DNA of 64,000 bases from assembly GCF_900102855.1 (NCBI RefSeq), contig NZ_FMWD01000002.1, forward strand, positions 1-64,000, given 5' to 3'. Position 1 is the first letter of the stretch. The number at the start of each line of letters is the position of its first letter. Source of the stretch: Thiohalomonas denitrificans. Lineage in GTDB: Bacteria; Pseudomonadota; Gammaproteobacteria; Thiohalomonadales; Thiohalomonadaceae. Below, piece after piece: positions 36,914-45,581 of this stretch. The translations under genes were made by a program, and so were the position numbers. A model generated the notes under the pieces. It was not told the origin of the DNA. It did no database searches and worked only from the letters and a program-made list of their open reading frames with translations.

Positions 36914-37838
36914 TTTTCTCGAAAAACCTCCGGGCCTCGCTGGAGTCCTTTTCGATTTGCTGCTTCAGGGCCTCAAACGACTCGAAGCGCTTTTCGGGTC
37001 GAATGCGCTTCAGAAAATCCACCTGCACATGCCGGCCGTAAAGATCGCCGGAGAAGTCGAACAGGTGCACTTCCAGCAGGGAACGGGTGCCGTCCACGGT
37101 CGGCCGTTTGCCGACGTTGGCCACGCCGGGCAGCGGCTCGCCCTTGACCCCGAACATCTCCACGGCGAAGACCCCGTCCACCGGCGCCACGATTCGGTGC
37201 ATCCGGATATTGGCCGTGGGAAAACCGATGGAACGGCCGCGCTGGTCGCCATGCACCACCCGGCCGCACATCCGGTAAGGACGTCCCAGTAGCTGTTCTG
37301 CTATCTCCAGGTGACCGTTTTGCAGAGCCTCGCGAATACGGGTACTGCTTACCCGCTCACCGTTCAGGCTCAGGGTGTGCATGTTGACCACATCGAAGCC
37401 GTAGTCCCGGCCGGCCTTTTGCAGCATAGCAAAATCACCCTCCCGACCCGCACCAAAATGGAAATCGTCACCGACCACCAGATAGCGGACACCCAGTCCC
37501 TCCACCAGGACCTGCCGGATGAAGGCCTCCGCAGACAGCCCGGCCAGCTTGCGGTTGAACGGCAGCACCAGCATCCGGTCCACCGAATAGCGCCGCAACG
37601 CCTTCACCTTCTCCCGAAATCGGGTCAGCCTCGGCGGCGCGGATTCCGGGGCGAAATACTCCCGGGACAGCGGCTCAAAAGTGATCACCACCGTCGGCAG
37701 ACACAACTCTGCCCCTTTTTCGGCCAATTGGCCAAGCACCGCCTGATGGCCCAGGTGAACGCCATCGAAATTACCGATGGTCGCCACACTGCCACGATGG
37801 CGGGGCTTGAGAGTGTGCAGACCGCGAATCAATTCCAT
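36906..37838 (-). CDS. ribF: Bifunctional riboflavin kinase/FAD synthetase
   Basis: Converts riboflavin to FMN and then FAD. The 310-residue protein has the N-terminal FAD synthetase domain with nucleotidyl-transferase motifs IGNFDGVHLGHQAVL and SSTRIREAL. The C-terminal flavokinase domain has GRPYRMCGRVVHGDQRGRSIGFPTANI and the NVGKRPTVDG segment. Length is normal. The last codons overlap the border of the GxxExxY unit; the protein end (FFEKRI) still looks normal, so the gene is not broken. Confidence 0.96.
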   Translation of the reverse strand: MELIRGLHTLKPRHRGSVATIGNFDGVHLGHQAVLGQLAEKGAELCLPTVVITFEPLSREYFAPESAPPRLTRFREKVKALRRYSVDRMLVLPFNRKLAGLSAEAFIRQVLVEGLGVRYLVVGDDFHFGAGREGDFAMLQKAGRDYGFDVVNMHTLSLNGERVSSTRIREALQNGHLEIAEQLLGRPYRMCGRVVHGDQRGRSIGFPTANIRMHRIVAPVDGVFAVEMFGVKGEPLPGVANVGKRPTVDGTRSLLEVHLFDFSGDLYGRHVQVDFLKRIRPEKRFESFEALKQQIEKDSSEARRFFEKRI

Positions 37839-37906
37839 GGACCAACGCGCCGAACGGGAAATCGGTCAGTATACCGCAAGGGAACGGGGGACGGCGATGG
37901 GTGGAA

Positions 37907-37955
37907 GGCGAGTGGCGAGTGGCGAGGGACGAGGGGCGAGGGGCAATGGCGAGAG
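37907..37955. repeat. Degenerate heptamer array (GGCGAGT-type)
   Basis: About seven 7-bp units: two GGCGAGT, then GGCGAGG, GACGAGG, GGCGAGG, GGCAATG and a final partial. The unit differs by one base from the permuted unit of the 4555-4596 array (GGCTAGT). It lies upstream of ribF. Confidence 0.7.
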
Positions 37956-37969
37956 TGAATTGCTAGCGG

Positions 37970-38027
37970 CTGTAGGTCGGGCTTTAGCCCGTCACAAACG
38001 CTAGACGGCCTGAAGGCCGACCTACAG
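37970..38027. repeat. CTGTAGGTCGG-type intergenic palindrome
   Basis: Outer arms CTGTAGGTCGG (37970-37980) and CCGACCTACAG (38017-38027) enclose two small palindromes, CGGGCTTTAGCCCG (37978-37991) and CGGCCTGAAGGCCG (38006-38019). It lies just past the murJ stop and may help end transcription, but has no T tract. Confidence 0.8.
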
Positions 38028-38053
38028 TCTCCAGCGCCGGCCTGGTATGCGGC

Positions 38054-39613
38054 TCAGTGCCGGCCGAGGAGCTGTTTGGGCCGGACGCCAGCCGCTAGCA
38101 GGGCTGTGATGTAGAGGAGCGCTCCGGCGCCAATGAGGAGGGCAAGCTGACTTGAGCGGCGCCATACGTCCCACGCAATCCATTCACCCAGTGGGGGGGT
38201 GGTCCACAGAAGAAACGCCGCGAGCAGCCCGTTTGCCAGTAAAAGCTGCAGTCCGAAGCGTCCCCATTCGGGGAGGGCCCTGTAGATACCATCCTGCCGC
38301 AAGCGGCGCCACAGCATTCCGGCATTCAGGAACGCGGCGCAGGCCGTGGCCAGGGCCAGACCGGCGTGAGGGCCCGGCAGCCCGGCGAACACCATCGGCA
38401 CCACGAAAAGGATGTTCATGCCCATATTGGCAAACATCGCCTTCACCCCGATTCCCACCGGAGTGCGGGTATCCTGCCGCGCAAAAAAGCCGGGGGCCAG
38501 TACCTTCACCAGCATGAAGCCCACCAGACCGACGGCATAGGCCATCAGACTCAGGCGGGCCATTCGCACGTCTTCCACCAGGAATTCCCCATGCTGGAAC
38601 AGCGTGGCAAGGATTGGCCCCGCCAACAGTGCCAGACCCACCGCTGCCGGCAGACCGATCAGCAACACCCAGCGCACCGCCCAGTCGAGCATCTCACCGA
38701 AGGCCTCCCGGTCGGCTTCGGCATTTTTGGAGGAGAGGCTCGGCAGGATCACGGTAGCCAGGGCAATGCCGAACACCCCCAACGGAAACTCCACCAGGCG
38801 GTCCGAGTAATAGAGCCAGGAGACACTGCCGGTTACCAGAAACGAGGCGATCACCGTGTCCAGCAGCAGATTGATCTGGGCCACCGAGGAGCCGAAGACC
38901 GCCGGCCCCATGAGCCGCAGGATGCGCCGCACGCCCTCGTGGCGCCAGTTCAGACGGGGACGGGGCAAAAGCCCCAGGCGCGCAAGCGCAGGAAGCTGGA
39001 ACAGCAGCTGTACCACGCCCGCAGCAAACACGGCCCAGGCCAGGGCCATTACCGGCGGCGCGAAAAACTGCACACCCCAGTAGGCGGCAACGATAAAGAT
39101 GATATTCAGCCAGACCGGCGTCACCGCCGGGATGGCGAACCGCCCATAGCTGTTGAGAATCCCGCCGGCGAGCGCCGTCAGGGAGATGAACAGCAGATAG
39201 GGAAAGGTAATGCGCAGCATCTCCGCAGCCAGCGCAAACTTTTCCGGCTCGTCCAGGAAGCCCGGTGCGAATATCCCTACGACCAGTGACGAACCCAGCA
39301 TCGCCAGCAGTGTCAGGGCGAGCAATACCAGCCCAAGCACACCGGCGACACTGGCAATCAGTTCACGAACGGCTTCCTGCCCGAACCGGCTCTTGTACTC
39401 GGAGAGAACCGGCACAAACGACTGCGAAAAGGCCCCTTCGGCAAACAGCCGCCGCATGAAGTTGGGGATCTTGAAGGCGACGAAAAACGCGTCCGTTCCC
39501 GCGCCCGCCCCAAAAACAGTGGCAAACGCCACGTCCCTGACGAAGCCGAGGACTCGCGATATCAGCGTAAAGCCGCCGACAACAGCGGTGGATTTCAGAA
39601 GGGAGCGGGACAT
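38054..39613 (-). CDS. murJ: Lipid II flippase MurJ
   Basis: Flips the peptidoglycan precursor lipid II across the inner membrane. The 519-residue protein has about 14 hydrophobic helices and MOP/MVF-family motifs: [20 protein letters not shown] at the N-terminus, [20 protein letters not shown], and [12 protein letters not shown] at 39613 (MSRSLLKS) is preferred; another ATG lies four codons upstream. It diverges from rpsT, the usual gammaproteobacterial pairing. Its 3' side holds a palindromic repeat and a heptamer array before ribF. Confidence 0.95.
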   Translation of the reverse strand: MSRSLLKSTAVVGGFTLISRVLGFVRDVAFATVFGAGAGTDAFFVAFKIPNFMRRLFAEGAFSQSFVPVLSEYKSRFGQEAVRELIASVAGVLGLVLLALTLLAMLGSSLVVGIFAPGFLDEPEKFALAAEMLRITFPYLLFISLTALAGGILNSYGRFAIPAVTPVWLNIIFIVAAYWGVQFFAPPVMALAWAVFAAGVVQLLFQLPALARLGLLPRPRLNWRHEGVRRILRLMGPAVFGSSVAQINLLLDTVIASFLVTGSVSWLYYSDRLVEFPLGVFGIALATVILPSLSSKNAEADREAFGEMLDWAVRWVLLIGLPAAVGLALLAGPILATLFQHGEFLVEDVRMARLSLMAYAVGLVGFMLVKVLAPGFFARQDTRTPVGIGVKAMFANMGMNILFVVPMVFAGLPGPHAGLALATACAAFLNAGMLWRRLRQDGIYRALPEWGRFGLQLLLANGLLAAFLLWTTPPLGEWIAWDVWRRSSQLALLIGAGALLYITALLAAGVRPKQLLGRH

Positions 39614-39702
39614 AACCTGCATCATACCGCACCCCCGCCCTGGCGGGAGTAGGAAGGGGAGGTTTCAGAAAGGATTGTTCCCCGGTGACCGAAACTCTTC
39701 TG

Positions 39703-39731
39703 TTGACAGGAGGCTCCCAAGAACGTATATT
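39703..39731 (+). promoter_or_regulatory. rpsT promoter
   Basis: A full -35 TTGACA (39703-39708), 17-bp spacer and -10 TATATT (39726-39731) lie about 49 bp before the rpsT start. It is one of the clearest sigma-70 promoters in the window. Confidence 0.85.
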
Positions 39732-39779
39732 TTTCGCCCTTTACGAAGTGCCGAATCTGCAACGCAGGGAGTACAGACG

Positions 39780-40040
39780 TTGGCTAACTCAGCTCAAGCC
39801 AAAAAGCGCGCCCGCCAGGCGCTCCAGCGCCGTAACCACAACATGGCTTTTCGTTCGGCCATGCGTACCACCGTCAAATCGGTGCTGAAGGCGATTCGTG
39901 CCGGTGATAAAGAAGCCGCCGAAGCAGCCTACAAGGCAGCGGTACCGGTCATCGACAAATCCGCGGGCAAGGGCCTGATCCACGGCAATAAGGCTGCACG
40001 CCATAAAAGCCGTCTGAACGCCCGTATCCGCGCGCTCTAG
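39780..40040 (+). CDS. rpsT: Small ribosomal subunit protein bS20 (TTG start)
   Basis: Primary 16S-binding protein of the 30S subunit. The 86-residue product, (M)[17 protein letters not shown], is highly basic and helical throughout and has normal length. The only start that gives the family N-terminus is TTG at 39780, preceded by an AGGGAG ribosome site. The same rare UUG start is used in E. coli, where weak initiation supports S20 autoregulation; the same control is likely here. It has its own strong promoter and terminator. The frame continues open upstream for a long way, through the murJ gene on the other strand. Confidence 0.95.
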   Translation: MANSAQAKKRARQALQRRNHNMAFRSAMRTTVKSVLKAIRAGDKEAAEAAYKAAVPVIDKSAGKGLIHGNKAARHKSRLNARIRAL

Positions 40041-40076
40041 GTAAATCACCGATACACGGGGTAGTTCTCCCGTGAC

Positions 40077-40106
40077 AAAAAGCCGGCCTTTCAGGCCGGC
40101 TTTTTT
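40077..40106 (+). terminator. Intrinsic terminator after rpsT
   Basis: AAAAAGCCGGCCT stem, 3-nt loop and AGGCCGGCTTTTTT with a T run, 37 bp past the rpsT stop. Stem of 13 bp, perfect. Confidence 0.92.
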
Positions 40107-40422
40107 ATGTCTGTGGGTTTTTGACCACCGGGAATCCAGTGGTTAACCGCCGGGGACACGGGGCGCACGGGGAACGGCAGAGAGATCTGCTGCAGGCAGC
40201 GACTATCGGCTGTTTTTCGATGGGGTTCGCGGGGCTCACCCCATCCTACATTCTTGATATATCGTATTTCGATAGCCAGAAGCGACGCGTTGCCGCTGTG
40301 TGCCAGGTGAGGGAGAACTCGCTTTTTCCATCCCCAAGAATTCCCTTCAGGAGCATGATAAACCCCGTGTCCCCCGTGCTCCCCGTGGTTTCTTTTTTCT
40401 GTGAGCTCTGTGCTCTCTGTGG
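40107..40422. repeat. Gap with CGGGGACACGGGG-type palindrome and a 33-bp dispersed repeat
   Basis: No gene is seen. Inverted arms CGGGGACACGGGG (40151-40163) and CCCCGTGTCCCCCG (40363-40376) frame the gap. At 40217-40249 lies a 33-bp sequence (TCGATGGGGTTCGCGGGGCT...) that recurs without mismatch at 52348-52380. It contains its own small palindrome (GGGGTT...CACCCC). These repeats extend to the 3' end of proB. Confidence 0.75.
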
Positions 40423-41550
40423 CTAACCCACAAGAACCAGATTATCGCGATGGATAAGCTCCGGCTCGTCGACGAAGCCGAGAGTCTCTTCAAAACGGCT
40501 GCTGGGCAATCCCCTTATCTTTCGGGTCTCTTCGGAGGAGTAGTTGACCAGGCCGCGGGCGATCTCGACCCCGTTTTCATCCTCGCAGACGACCATCTCG
40601 CCCCGGGCGAAATCCCCGACCACTTCTTTTACGCCTACCGCCAGCAGGCTTCGGCCCGACTCCCGCAGTACACGACAGGCGCCCTCATCCAAGATCAGAC
40701 GACCCCGCATCTGCAGGTGACCGGCGAGCCACTGTTTGCGTGCAACCAACGGCTCCTTGTCCGGAAGCAAGAGAGTCCCGACCGAGCGGCCGCTGAAGAT
40801 TTTCCCAAGAATCCCCGGTTCACGACCGGCAGCAATCACGGTCGCAGCACCGGAACGGGCTGCCAGACGAGCGGCACGCAATTTGGTCATCATGCCGCCG
40901 CGCCCCAGTGCACCGTGACCACCGCCGGCCATCTGCGTCAACTCCGGTGCATTCGCCTTGGCTTCGGAAACCAGCCCGGCATCCGGATTGCTGCGGGGAT
41001 CCGTATCGAAAAGTCCTTCCTGATCCGTGAGGATCACCAGCAGCTCGGCCTCCACCAGATTGGTGACCAGGGCACCCAGGGTGTCGTTGTCGCCGAAGCG
41101 GATTTCGTCGGTCACCACGGTGTCATTCTCGTTGACGACCGGTACCACTCCGAAGCCGAGGAGCGTCTTCAGTGTGCTGCGGGCATTGAGATAGCGGCCG
41201 CGACTGGATAGATCATCATGGGTGAGAAGGACCTGCGCGGTATGCATGTCGTACTTCTGAAAATGGGATTCGTAGGCCTGAACCAGCCCCATCTGGCCGA
41301 CGGCGGCCGCCGCCTGAAGTTCGTGCAGGGCGTGGGGACGCCGCTTCCAGCCCAATCGGCCCATGCCCTGGGCGACAGCCCCCGAGGAGACCAGGACCAC
41401 CTCGATGCCCTGCCGGCGCAGGGCAGCCAGCTGCTCCACCCAGGTGGCGATGCCCTCGAGGTTCAGCCCCTTCCCGTCATCGGTCAGCAATGCACTGCCG
41501 ATCTTGACGACCCAGCGGCGGGTTTTGGCGATTTCCTGACGATTTTTCAT
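40423..41550 (-). CDS. proB: Glutamate 5-kinase
   Basis: First step of proline synthesis: ATP-dependent phosphorylation of glutamate. The 375-residue protein has the amino-acid kinase domain ([38 protein letters not shown]-like segment as [14 protein letters not shown]) and a C-terminal PUA domain from about 275 ([14 protein letters not shown]), as in E. coli. The feedback-binding region looks intact. proA is not adjacent. It follows obgE by 62 bp on the same strand, forming an rplU-rpmA-obgE-proB series. Confidence 0.96.
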   Translation of the reverse strand: MKNRQEIAKTRRWVVKIGSALLTDDGKGLNLEGIATWVEQLAALRRQGIEVVLVSSGAVAQGMGRLGWKRRPHALHELQAAAAVGQMGLVQAYESHFQKYDMHTAQVLLTHDDLSSRGRYLNARSTLKTLLGFGVVPVVNENDTVVTDEIRFGDNDTLGALVTNLVEAELLVILTDQEGLFDTDPRSNPDAGLVSEAKANAPELTQMAGGGHGALGRGGMMTKLRAARLAARSGAATVIAAGREPGILGKIFSGRSVGTLLLPDKEPLVARKQWLAGHLQMRGRLILDEGACRVLRESGRSLLAVGVKEVVGDFARGEMVVCEDENGVEIARGLVNYSSEETRKIRGLPSSRFEETLGFVDEPELIHRDNLVLVG

Positions 41551-41612
41551 CGAAGGGCAAGATACCGGATGACGGAAGTTCGGAAAAGCGTTCTCTGCGG
41601 TGAAACCCTTCT

Positions 41613-42650
<1,038 letters not shown>

Positions 42651-42655
42651 CTATT

Positions 42656-42787
42656 AACCACGGGGAACACGGGGCGCACAGAGAAAGCAAATGATATACA
42701 GAGAAAACAGACGATACGGAGGTCACAAAGAGCACCGATCACGACGCTGGACCTGTTCTTATCGGATTCCCCGTGTTCCCCGTGGTT
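42656..42787. repeat. ACCACGGGGAACACGGGG palindromic element
   Basis: Perfect 19-bp inverted arms (42656-42674 and 42769-42787) enclose 94 bp without an ORF, between obgE and rpmA. The arm motif is related to those at 40151-40376 and, more loosely, 33339-33482. Confidence 0.85.
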
Positions 42788-42804
42788 CAATTCTGTGCCC
42801 AAAC

Positions 42805-42833
42805 AAAAAAGCCCCGCTGTACGGGGCTTTTTT
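42805..42833 (-). terminator. Intrinsic terminator after rpmA
   Basis: A 12-bp stem AAAAAAGCCCCG (42805-42816) pairs with CGGGGCTTTTTT (42822-42833) around a 5-nt loop. On the minus strand it ends in a T run, 23 bp past the rpmA stop. Confidence 0.88.
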
Positions 42834-42855
42834 ACAGTACCTGTCGGAGCTCGTC

Positions 42856-43113
42856 TTACTCGCCGACGATACTCACGAACTTGCGGCCCCGCTCGCCTTT
42901 GGTCTCAAAGACCACTCGACCATCGGCCTTCGCGAACAGCGTGTCGTCTTTTCCGCGACCTACGTTCACGCCGGCGTGGAAGCGGGTGCCCCGCTGCCGA
43001 ACCAGGATGTTACCGGCTGTGACCACTTCACCGCCATAGCGCTTGACGCCAAGACGCTTGGAAATCGAATCGCGACCGTTACGGGTACTTCCGCCTGCTT
43101 TTTTATGTGCCAT
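42856..43113 (-). CDS. rpmA: Large ribosomal subunit protein bL27
   Basis: 50S protein whose N-terminal tail reaches the peptidyl-transferase centre. The 85-residue protein starts [20 protein letters not shown], the standard non-cleaved N-terminus, and contains [18 protein letters not shown]. Length is normal. It follows rplU by 18 bp and is transcribed with it from the promoter at 43500-43528. Confidence 0.97.
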   Translation of the reverse strand: MAHKKAGGSTRNGRDSISKRLGVKRYGGEVVTAGNILVRQRGTRFHAGVNVGRGKDDTLFAKADGRVVFETKGERGRKFVSIVGE

Positions 43114-43131
43114 TGTCTAAATCCTCAGTCG

Positions 43132-43443
43132 TCAGCCGGTGATGCTGGTAATTTCCAGCTCGGTGTAGTCCTGACGGTGGCCCTGAGTCTTCATATGGTG
43201 TTTGCGACGACGGAACTTGATGATCCGAATCTTCTCGCCGCGGCCATGCGACTTCACGGTGGCCGTCACTTTGCTGCCGTCCAGGACGGGCGTACCGATT
43301 TTCACGTCGTCGCCATTGGCGATCATGAGAACCTGCTCGAGCGAAACCTGCTCACCCACTTCGGTGGGCAACTTCTCGACGCGCAGGGTTTCACCCTCTG
43401 ACACGCGATACTGTTTGCCACCGGTCTTGATTACCGCGTACAT
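43132..43443 (-). CDS. rplU: Large ribosomal subunit protein bL21
   Basis: 50S protein binding 23S rRNA. The 103-residue protein starts [18 protein letters not shown] and has the [21 protein letters not shown]-terminal signature. ATG at 43443 is chosen over an upstream in-frame ATG at 43500, which would overlap the promoter. It heads the rplU-rpmA operon and diverges from ispB, the usual gammaproteobacterial arrangement. Confidence 0.97.
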   Translation of the reverse strand: MYAVIKTGGKQYRVSEGETLRVEKLPTEVGEQVSLEQVLMIANGDDVKIGTPVLDGSKVTATVKSHGRGEKIRIIKFRRRKHHMKTQGHRQDYTELEITSITG

Positions 43444-43499
43444 GTTGGCGTCTTCTCCAAACCAAATCGTTTTTGTAATCGGGACACGAAAGACCGGCA

Positions 43500-43528
43500 A
43501 TTCTAGCGTTTGCCATTCGACAGGTCAA
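43500..43528 (-). promoter_or_regulatory. rplU-rpmA promoter
   Basis: On the minus strand: -35 TTGACC (43523-43528), 17-bp spacer, -10 TAGAAT (43500-43505), 57 bp before the rplU start. The intervening leader is short and holds no clear L21 autoregulatory fold. Confidence 0.8.
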
Positions 43529-43688
43529 ACTCCATAATAGGCGGCGTTTTTCGGGCGGTCCCACAGTGGCTGCCTTTTACCCATAAGTCGCTCTACAGCG
43601 GTGCGCGCGGCCTTGTGCCGGGAGCTTGCGGGAATTCTGGGTAAAGGGTGGAGCAAGGGGCCGTGTGGCACCTCTATGACTGGTCCGC

Positions 43689-44657
43689 ATGCAAATCCAA
43701 GACGTCTACTCCCTTATTGATGATGATCGCCGCGCGGTCGACGAAGTGATCAAGCACCGGCTCTATTCGGAAGTCGAGCTTATCAATCAGGTCGGTCATT
43801 ATATCGTGAACAGCGGGGGCAAGCGGCTGCGGCCGATGCTGGTCCTGCTGTCGGCACGCGCTTTCGGCTATGAGGGCACGTGTCATCACGAATTGGCCGC
43901 CGTGGTCGAGTTCATCCATACGGCTACACTGCTGCATGATGACGTGGTCGACGGTTCGGAGATGCGTCGCGGGCAGGATACCGCCAATGCGGTCTGGGGC
44001 AACGAAGCTGCCGTTCTGGTAGGCGACTTTCTCTATTCGCGCTCCTTCGAAATGATGGTCAACGTGGGCGACATGCGGGTCATGGAGATCCTCGCCGAGG
44101 CCACCCGCACCATCGCCGAGGGCGAGGTCAAACAGCTACTGAACGTCCATAATGCCGAAGCCACGGAATCGGAATACCTGGATGTCATCTGCAGCAAGAC
44201 CGCCAAGCTGTTCGAATCCGCGGCGGAACTGGGTGCCGTCATCAGCGGGCGCAAGGAGGCTGCCGAGGCCATGGCTGCCTACGGCCTCCACCTCGGGGTT
44301 GCCTATCAACTGGTCGACGATGCCCTCGACTACAGCGCTGCCTCCAGCGAGCAGCTTGGCAAGAATATCGGCGACGACCTTGCTGAAGGCAAGCCGACAC
44401 TACCGCTGATCTATGCACTGGAACACGGTACCGCACAACAGGCCGCAGTGATCCGTGAGGCCATCGAGAACGGCGGCAAGGAGCTGATCGAGTCTGTCAA
44501 AGAAGCCATTGAAAGCACCGGCGCCATCGCGTACACTTCGCGCTCTGCGAAACGGGAGGCGGAAAAGGCCATGCAATCCTTGGCCGTGCTACCCGATTCG
44601 CCGTACAGGGATGCAATGATATTCCTCGCCCGGTTCGCGGTCGAACGGACCTACTGA
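43689..44657 (+). CDS. ispB: Polyprenyl (octaprenyl) diphosphate synthase
   Basis: Builds the long isoprenoid side chain of quinones by condensing IPP units. The 322-residue protein has both Asp-rich motifs, LLHDDVVDGSEMRRG (first) and LVDDALDY (second), and the KRLRPMLVLLSAR start region. Chain length (C40 or other) cannot be fixed from sequence; neighbourhood next to rplU matches ispB. It is followed 10 bp later by tRNA-Pro. Confidence 0.94.
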   Translation: MQIQDVYSLIDDDRRAVDEVIKHRLYSEVELINQVGHYIVNSGGKRLRPMLVLLSARAFGYEGTCHHELAAVVEFIHTATLLHDDVVDGSEMRRGQDTANAVWGNEAAVLVGDFLYSRSFEMMVNVGDMRVMEILAEATRTIAEGEVKQLLNVHNAEATESEYLDVICSKTAKLFESAAELGAVISGRKEAAEAMAAYGLHLGVAYQLVDDALDYSAASSEQLGKNIGDDLAEGKPTLPLIYALEHGTAQQAAVIREAIENGGKELIESVKEAIESTGAIAYTSRSAKREAEKAMQSLAVLPDSPYRDAMIFLARFAVERTY

Positions 44658-44667
44658 AAGTTGTAAA

Positions 44668-44744
44668 CGGGGTGTAGCTCAGCCTGGTAGAGCACTGTCT
44701 TCGGGAGGCAGGGGCCGGAGGTTCGAATCCTCTCACCCCGACCA
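44668..44744 (+). tRNA. tRNA-Pro (anticodon CGG)
   Basis: The 77-nt gene folds with acceptor CGGGGTG/CACCCCG, D-arm GCTC/GAGC, anticodon stem CTGTC/GGCAG around loop TTCGGGA, and T-arm GGAGG-TTCGAAT-CCTCT. Anticodon CGG reads CCG, proline. CCA is encoded. It lies 10 bp past ispB and borders a decayed 750-bp region. Confidence 0.95.
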
Positions 44745-44925
44745 ATCCAATCAGAGGTTTATCCCGAAACCCTCTGTCCCTTCAGATACCCAATTTGATT
44801 AAATCTTGATCTCCGGCTTCTCCAAAGCCACTACGGCTGCGCAGAAGGTGAATCCGGGAAACTCTCTGTCGTTGGGAGTTTCTGATGTTCACCGCAGCAG
44901 CGATCACGATGGCGCCGGCTCGGGT

Positions 44926-45114
44926 TCAGGTGATATCGAGCCGGTGCTCGGCCGCAATCGTGGCAATCCGGGCACCATCAACCCCAGCCTCTTCGGCGTA
45001 GTCGGGCCGCCGGCTAACCACCTCAATGACTTCATCCAGGATCTCGGCAGGCCGCCGCAGCCCAATCGATTCACCAACCGTCACGAGTTCAGCTCGGGTA
45101 AAGCCGTCGTGGTA
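44926..45114 (-). pseudogene. HipA-family toxin kinase, C-terminal remnant
   Basis: The minus strand encodes 62 residues ending at TGA (44926-44928) that read like the C-terminal helical end of the shorter HipA-type proteins: HDGFTRAELVTVGESIGL, an ILDEVIEVV helix, DYAEEAGVDG and IAAEHRLDIT. An in-frame TGA (45115-45117) cuts it upstream, and no kinase core (catalytic Asp or ATP loop) or HipB antitoxin gene is found nearby. I therefore call it a degraded fragment of a type II toxin-antitoxin locus. Family recognition is by eye from a short segment. Confidence 0.55.
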
Positions 45115-45117
45115 TCA

Positions 45118-45434
45118 CGGTTGGTTCACCCGTTTACCCGTTACTTCTGCACGAAAGCGTTCCTGACCGACCGGGGCCGACGCATCGCCCCTATGCGGCT
45201 CCACCCATGAGACGTTGAGGCAACGACCGTTTGGGCTACGATGGGGTTCAAAGCTGAAGGCGCACTGTAGGAACTGTCGCCAGTGCGACAAACGCTTGGG
45301 CTGAAAACGGCCACGCGCGGTCAGCGCGCTCTTTCGCGGTAGCTTCCGTTTAGGAGCTATCTAGTGGTCAATTGTTCCCTCCTTTCTTACCAGAGCCGTC
45401 CGTCAATGACCTAACACGGTTGACGCGACAAATC
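45118..45434. other. Decayed sequence upstream of the sensor kinase, no gene recognised
   Basis: No intact frame, RNA gene or terminator is recognised here. A short plus-strand segment near 45262-45303 would encode HCRNCRQCDKRLG before a stop, a possible scrap of a zinc-finger protein, but it is too short to assign. The region from 44745 on has stops in all frames and looks like remnants of an insertion beside tRNA-Pro. An imperfect hairpin follows the tRNA at 44751-44776. Confidence 0.4.
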
Positions 45435-45450
45435 TGTGACATATGTCACT
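45435..45450. promoter_or_regulatory. CRP/Vfr-like operator upstream of the sensor kinase
   Basis: TGTGA-CATATG-TCACT matches the CRP consensus TGTGA-N6-TCACA at 9 of 10 bases; its 14-bp core is a perfect palindrome. A TTGACG hexamer lies just upstream (45420-45425). The site is 43 bp before a leader ORF and 132 bp before the kinase start. Confidence 0.6.
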
Positions 45451-45492
45451 TTCTGTGGCATAGTCAATCTAAACCCAAGGAGGCGCAGTCTT

Positions 45493-45570
45493 ATGAAAAT
45501 TGCGAAAAGCCAGGCACGGGCGCAAAGACAAATCGGCTCGTACTCCGTTGGAGGATATGAGCGGGAATAG
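45493..45570 (+). CDS. Possible 25-codon leader peptide before the sensor kinase
   Basis: ATG at 45493 follows an AAGGAGG ribosome site with about 8-nt spacing, one of the best ribosome sites in the window. The product would be 25 residues, basic at the start (MKIAKSQARAQRQIGS) and ending in EREstop. It stops 11 bp before the histidine kinase start, so ribosomes could pass from one to the other. No family is recognised; it could instead be the remnant of a longer gene or an unused start. Confidence 0.4.
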   Translation: MKIAKSQARAQRQIGSYSVGGYERE

Positions 45571-45581
45571 AAGAACTCGGC

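Noticed and set aside
44806-45210. Plus-strand frame of 134 codons after tRNA-Pro
   Set aside because: It is antisense to the HipA-like remnant, lacks a ribosome site and shows no family resemblance.
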